Assembly: GCA_963576735.1 (NCBI GenBank)
Contig: OY755182.1
Location: 3,162,001 to 3,226,000, forward strand
Reading direction: 5' to 3'
Source: Bedellia somnulentella
Lineage: Eukaryota; Arthropoda; Insecta; Lepidoptera; Bedelliidae
DNA: 64,000 nucleotides
How positions within the stretch are numbered: position 1 is the stretch's first letter; each line of letters starts with the position of its first letter. Positions 61,444 to 64,000 of this stretch are shown here, piece after piece. The translations under genes were made by a program, and so were the position numbers. The notes below the pieces were generated by a model, which did not search any database, had not been told where the DNA came from, and saw only the letters and a program-made list of their open reading frames with translations.

Positions 61444-61788
61444 CTATTCACTAAATAAATATGTAAAATTTTAGTAGTATTAAAACGTTTCCAGTGAGTC
61501 AAAAATATTAAAACAACTAAGAAGCTACTAACCCCCTAGAGGCTGGCCCCTAAGGATTTATATACTTATCCTATCAAAACCGTGGCGCTTTCCTTATTTC
61601 ATAATTTCATCACTTTTTTTAGCACACGTGACCCATTTCCCATCACAAAACATTTTGCATTTATATGTTAAATCATTTGCTATAATGTTGTTTGTGTTAC
61701 CGTAAGAAAATAAATAATTTAATTTGAGCTACTTATGAATAAGCATCTAATTTATTCATATATAATCCATAGCAGTTTATCCAACATG
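61444..61788. other. No feature recognised
   Basis: AT-rich intergenic DNA. Confidence 0.45.
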
Positions 61789-61798
61789 ACGTCCCGCT

Positions 61799-62055
61799 TT
61801 GGTGTGTAGTGTCGGTTTAGAATAACATTACCCCATTTCTTCCGGTGGGTATACGTAAAAGGCGACTAAAGGTATTGGGGCTTTTAAGGGATTTTTGGGC
61901 GATGCGGTTGGAGACCCATCACCAAGAACCTTTATTTCACCATCTATTCCTCACGCACCTTCTAAAAGTGACTGAGGAATTTCTAATTCCTTAGCTCTGG
62001 CCCCCCACTTTCTTTGGATTTATAGCCGTGAGTATTTGTATGTATGTATGTATGT
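61799..62055 (+). mobile_element. SINE-A with 10-bp duplication
   Basis: Full length with altered terminal hairpin (CCCCCCACTTTCTTTGG). ACGTCCCGCT flanks it exactly (61789-61798 and 62056-62065). Confidence 0.94.
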
Positions 62056-62302
62056 ACGTCCCGCTAATAGTAATATTATTATGAGCCGTACAGTATAAAC
62101 AAGTAATAAAGACGAATACGCTGGATGTCAAACATTGATACAGCAAACTCTAACTAAACTGAAACTGAGATCAAAGTGAAAACTTTGGAGAAACTAATTA
62201 TGCTTTACTAGCTATTGCTCTGCTGTTTGGCCGCGTAAGTATCAGAATTCATCAATTAGACAATTGTGCTAGTCTGAAAATATTATTTAAATATCAATAT
62301 AT

Positions 62303-62527
62303 CTGCCGTGAATAGCACTACCCCATTTCTTCCGGTGGGTGTACGTAAGGGGCGACTAACGGTATTGGGGCTTTTAAGGGATTTTTGGGCGATGCGGTTG
62401 GAGACCCATCACCAACAGCCTTTATTTTACCAACTTTTTCCCACACAACTTTCCAAAATGGCTAAGGAATTCCTTTATCCTTAGCTCTGGCTACCCCTTC
62501 TAGGGATTTATAGCCGTGGGTATATGT
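62303..62527 (+). mobile_element. SINE-A with 14-bp duplication, minimal tail
   Basis: The head lacks about 15 bp (CTGCCGTGAATAGCACTACC). The tail is only GGGTATATG with no repeat. AAATATCAATATAT flanks it exactly (62289-62302 and 62528-62541). Confidence 0.94.
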
Positions 62528-62541
62528 AAATATCAATATAT

Positions 62542-62929
62542 AGTTTTATTTAATACAAAAAATAATTTATATACTGAGTTATATTTAATTCATAATTCTG
62601 TCCACCATTTTTACTATACGCAACACCTTACAATAAGCTTTAGTCGGTAATAAATATTTGAAATGGTTAAGGAATCTTCGCCCGCCGATTCATTATATAC
62701 ATTATTTTGACAAACACGGTTGAATAACTAGCCCGCTCGTCCTACTATAATTATTGGCCAAAAACCTAGGTTTACTCAGGTGGACTTAGATTTACCTAAG
62801 CTGCTTGGGTATTCTTCGAATAATGAGTAAAAATAATTTTATTTTGGGGTTTACCTATACTCACCTAGGTCTACCGAACTCTCGTCTTTGTGTCTTCTTT
62901 CTTTTTTATTTTTTCTTATGTATTTCTGC
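62542..62929. other. No feature recognised
   Basis: CCTAGGTTTACTCAGGTGG and TACTCACCTAGGTCTACC near 62766 and 62858 are partly inverted copies of each other. No gene seen. Confidence 0.45.
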
Positions 62930-63050
62930 AGATAGATAAATAAAAGAGAGTAAATTTTATAAGATTGATAAATTGCAGAGGACAATTAAGGTTTGTTAGG
63001 ATCGTACAAATCGGCGATTATAGTCTCTGCCTCACACGATGAATATTAAA
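62930..63050 (+). mobile_element. LINE-R trace
   Basis: AAAGAGAGTAAATTTTATAAG and GGTTTGTTAGGATCGTAC with AGTCTCTGCC are a decayed coding end. No tail. Confidence 0.65.
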
Positions 63051-63216
63051 GACGTCACTATTCCTCACTAAACATAATATAAATCCTACCAAATCTAAAT
63101 GAAAACTCGTTAACAAATCAATAATTGAGTGACTACAGTACCAAGACTTAAAGTTTCCTAACAAACCACCCGTGATTGTAGTTTGTATAACAAATAATTT
63201 TGAATTTCCTTCACAG

Positions 63217-63322
63217 TGTTTCAACTCCGCAACAACTAACAATAACAATGCTGAATACGCAACTCAAAGATGTTATGCTTACAACTGTAACTTTACTGAA
63301 ACTGTAACAAGTGAACGGGCTG
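63217..63322 (+). CDS. Candidate internal exon of a host gene
   Basis: 106 bp between a strong acceptor (pyrimidine-rich TTTCCTTCACAG, 63205-63216) and a donor GTAAGT (63323-63328). Reading from phase 0 gives 35 codons plus one base: a Cys at codon 1, an Asn-rich segment at codons 8-11, and RCYAYNC at 18-24. The frame stays open across both boundaries, so openness alone does not prove the exon. A paired-Cys segment of this kind would suit a secreted or extracellular protein. The CF...RCYxYxC spacing reminds me weakly of M8 leishmanolysin-like peptidases, which is not a firm assignment. No partner exon is visible in the window. It is the only candidate here for non-transposon coding. Confidence 0.4.
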
Positions 63323-63449
63323 GTAAGTGTATTAGATTGAAGTGTATGAACGAACAAAACGTTGTGGCGGCATACACATGAGATATAAATGTAAACTAGA
63401 TCATAATTTACGTTATTATTAGTAATTTGTTCGTATTAACTTTAATTAA

Positions 63450-63575
63450 ATATTTATTTGACCACTTTATTGCATACAAATATAGTGTTTTTACAAAGGT
63501 ACGGATCATTAGAACTAAGTACACAAAAGCGGACTTATCGCCTTAACGCTATAGCTTCCAGTCAACCTTTATGGT
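63450..63575 (-). mobile_element. LINE-C 3' end
   Basis: ATTTATTTGACCACTTTATTG, then the hairpin region GCGGACTTATCGCCTTAACG. 5'-truncated. Confidence 0.82.
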
Positions 63576-63744
63576 GAGGTTGGTAGGTGAAATATGCAGC
63601 GGCTTATAATGTTTTTCCACAATTTGAGAATTAGAGTAGGATTTTTGCATCAGAAACAATATTTTTGACCAATGAATTATGTGATAAGCAGATTCTCATC
63701 GCTCAAACACCAGCTTAACACCACTAAACTATTTCTCTCACAAT

Positions 63745-63810
63745 TAAATGTTTTTTCACTCGATTACATAACTTAATATTACAAGTTTTTCTGAGGGACT
63801 TCATATCTAT
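63745..63810 (-). mobile_element. LINE-R internal RT fragment
   Basis: ATTACATAACTTAATATTAC and TTTTCTGAGGGACTTCAT match 44245-44300, the part encoding EMRSLRKVCNVRLCDRV. No ends. Confidence 0.7.
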
Positions 63811-64000
63811 TATTTCCTTAGGGTTTCGATTTTTTTCCTAAAATATTTATAAATAATGAAATGGTGTACATTAAACGCACCAGAGATAGAATGCTGCTAT
63901 TATAAAACGAAAATACATGGCAAATGAAATTTCAAACAATTCAAGCAAAAACATTAAAAGTGGTCAAAATAATTTTCATTTCATAATTATTCAACTCAAA

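Overview
The window looks like intergenic or intronic DNA from an insect, most probably a moth or butterfly (Lepidoptera). It is AT-rich and has no bacterial-style operons. It is packed with short interspersed elements, 5'-truncated non-LTR retrotransposons, Helitrons with hairpin-CTAG ends, a mariner copy, foldback elements, and LINE 3' ends of a kind common in Lepidoptera. I recognise no complete host gene. The one candidate host coding piece is a 106-bp exon with canonical splice sites at 63217-63322.

Family names used in the entries. SINE-A: about 245 bp, roughly 50 full or partial copies in both orientations. Its 5' end reads GTGTAGTGTCGGCTTAGAAT and its 3' end reads TAGCCGTGAGTATATG followed by (TATG)n. 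Its head is not an obvious tRNA, 5S or 7SL sequence. SINE-B: about 365 bp, with a tRNA-like head carrying A- and B-box motifs, a body rich in CACGTGA motifs, and a 3' end CGGCGTGAACG followed by (TTATG)n. A second tRNA-like head (with GACACTG at its 5' end) sits on the same body at 22.6 kb. LINE-R: a non-LTR retrotransposon (RTE-like by eye) with a (TATG)n tail; LINE-R' is a relative with an (AAGT)n tail. LINE-T: CR1/Jockey-like, (TTCTA)n tail. LINE-C: a related 3' end with an (AAAT)n tail. LINE-J: Jockey/CR1-like, (TTATC)n tail. LINE-Z: (GAT)n tail. LINE-G: a GC-rich LINE C-terminus.

Layout. 0-8 kb: SINE-A copies (one with an internal inversion), tRNA-like heads, and a Helitron with both ends (3381-4357). 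8-11.5 kb: a long inverted repeat around a LINE-T remnant, a Helitron-type helicase end, and a tandem array of about 119-bp units. 11.7-15 kb: SINE-A copies and a 610-bp foldback element. 15-22 kb: sparse, with two near-identical 173-bp direct repeats and a 341-bp Helitron. 22-27.7 kb: LINE-J interrupted by SINE-B, a broken mariner, and LINE-Z. 29-36.9 kb: a dense nested zone of SINE-A, SINE-B and LINE-R. 39-48 kb: more SINE-A, and the best LINE-R copy (409 open codons of reverse transcriptase) inserted inside an older LINE-R. 49-58 kb: two SINE-A copies that share the same extra 5' sequence, and a site hit twice by SINE-A and SINE-B. 58.9-60.2 kb: a Helitron remnant with a helicase end and a SINE-A insertion. 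60-64 kb: more copies, and the candidate exon.

How the parts work together. LINE-R, SINE-A and SINE-B have unrelated bodies but end in the same arrangement: an outer GCC/GGC stem (GGCTA/TAGCC in SINE-A), an inner CCC(C)/(G)GGG stem, then GTGA and a short TATG-type repeat. The simplest reading is a LINE reverse transcriptase that recognises a 3' stem-loop and is parasitised by two SINEs. SINE-A insertions show two classes of flanking direct repeats, short (10-17 bp) and unusually long (38 to about 118 bp). This LINE/SINE partnership is the most notable system in the window. All family assignments come from reading the sequence, not from database searches.
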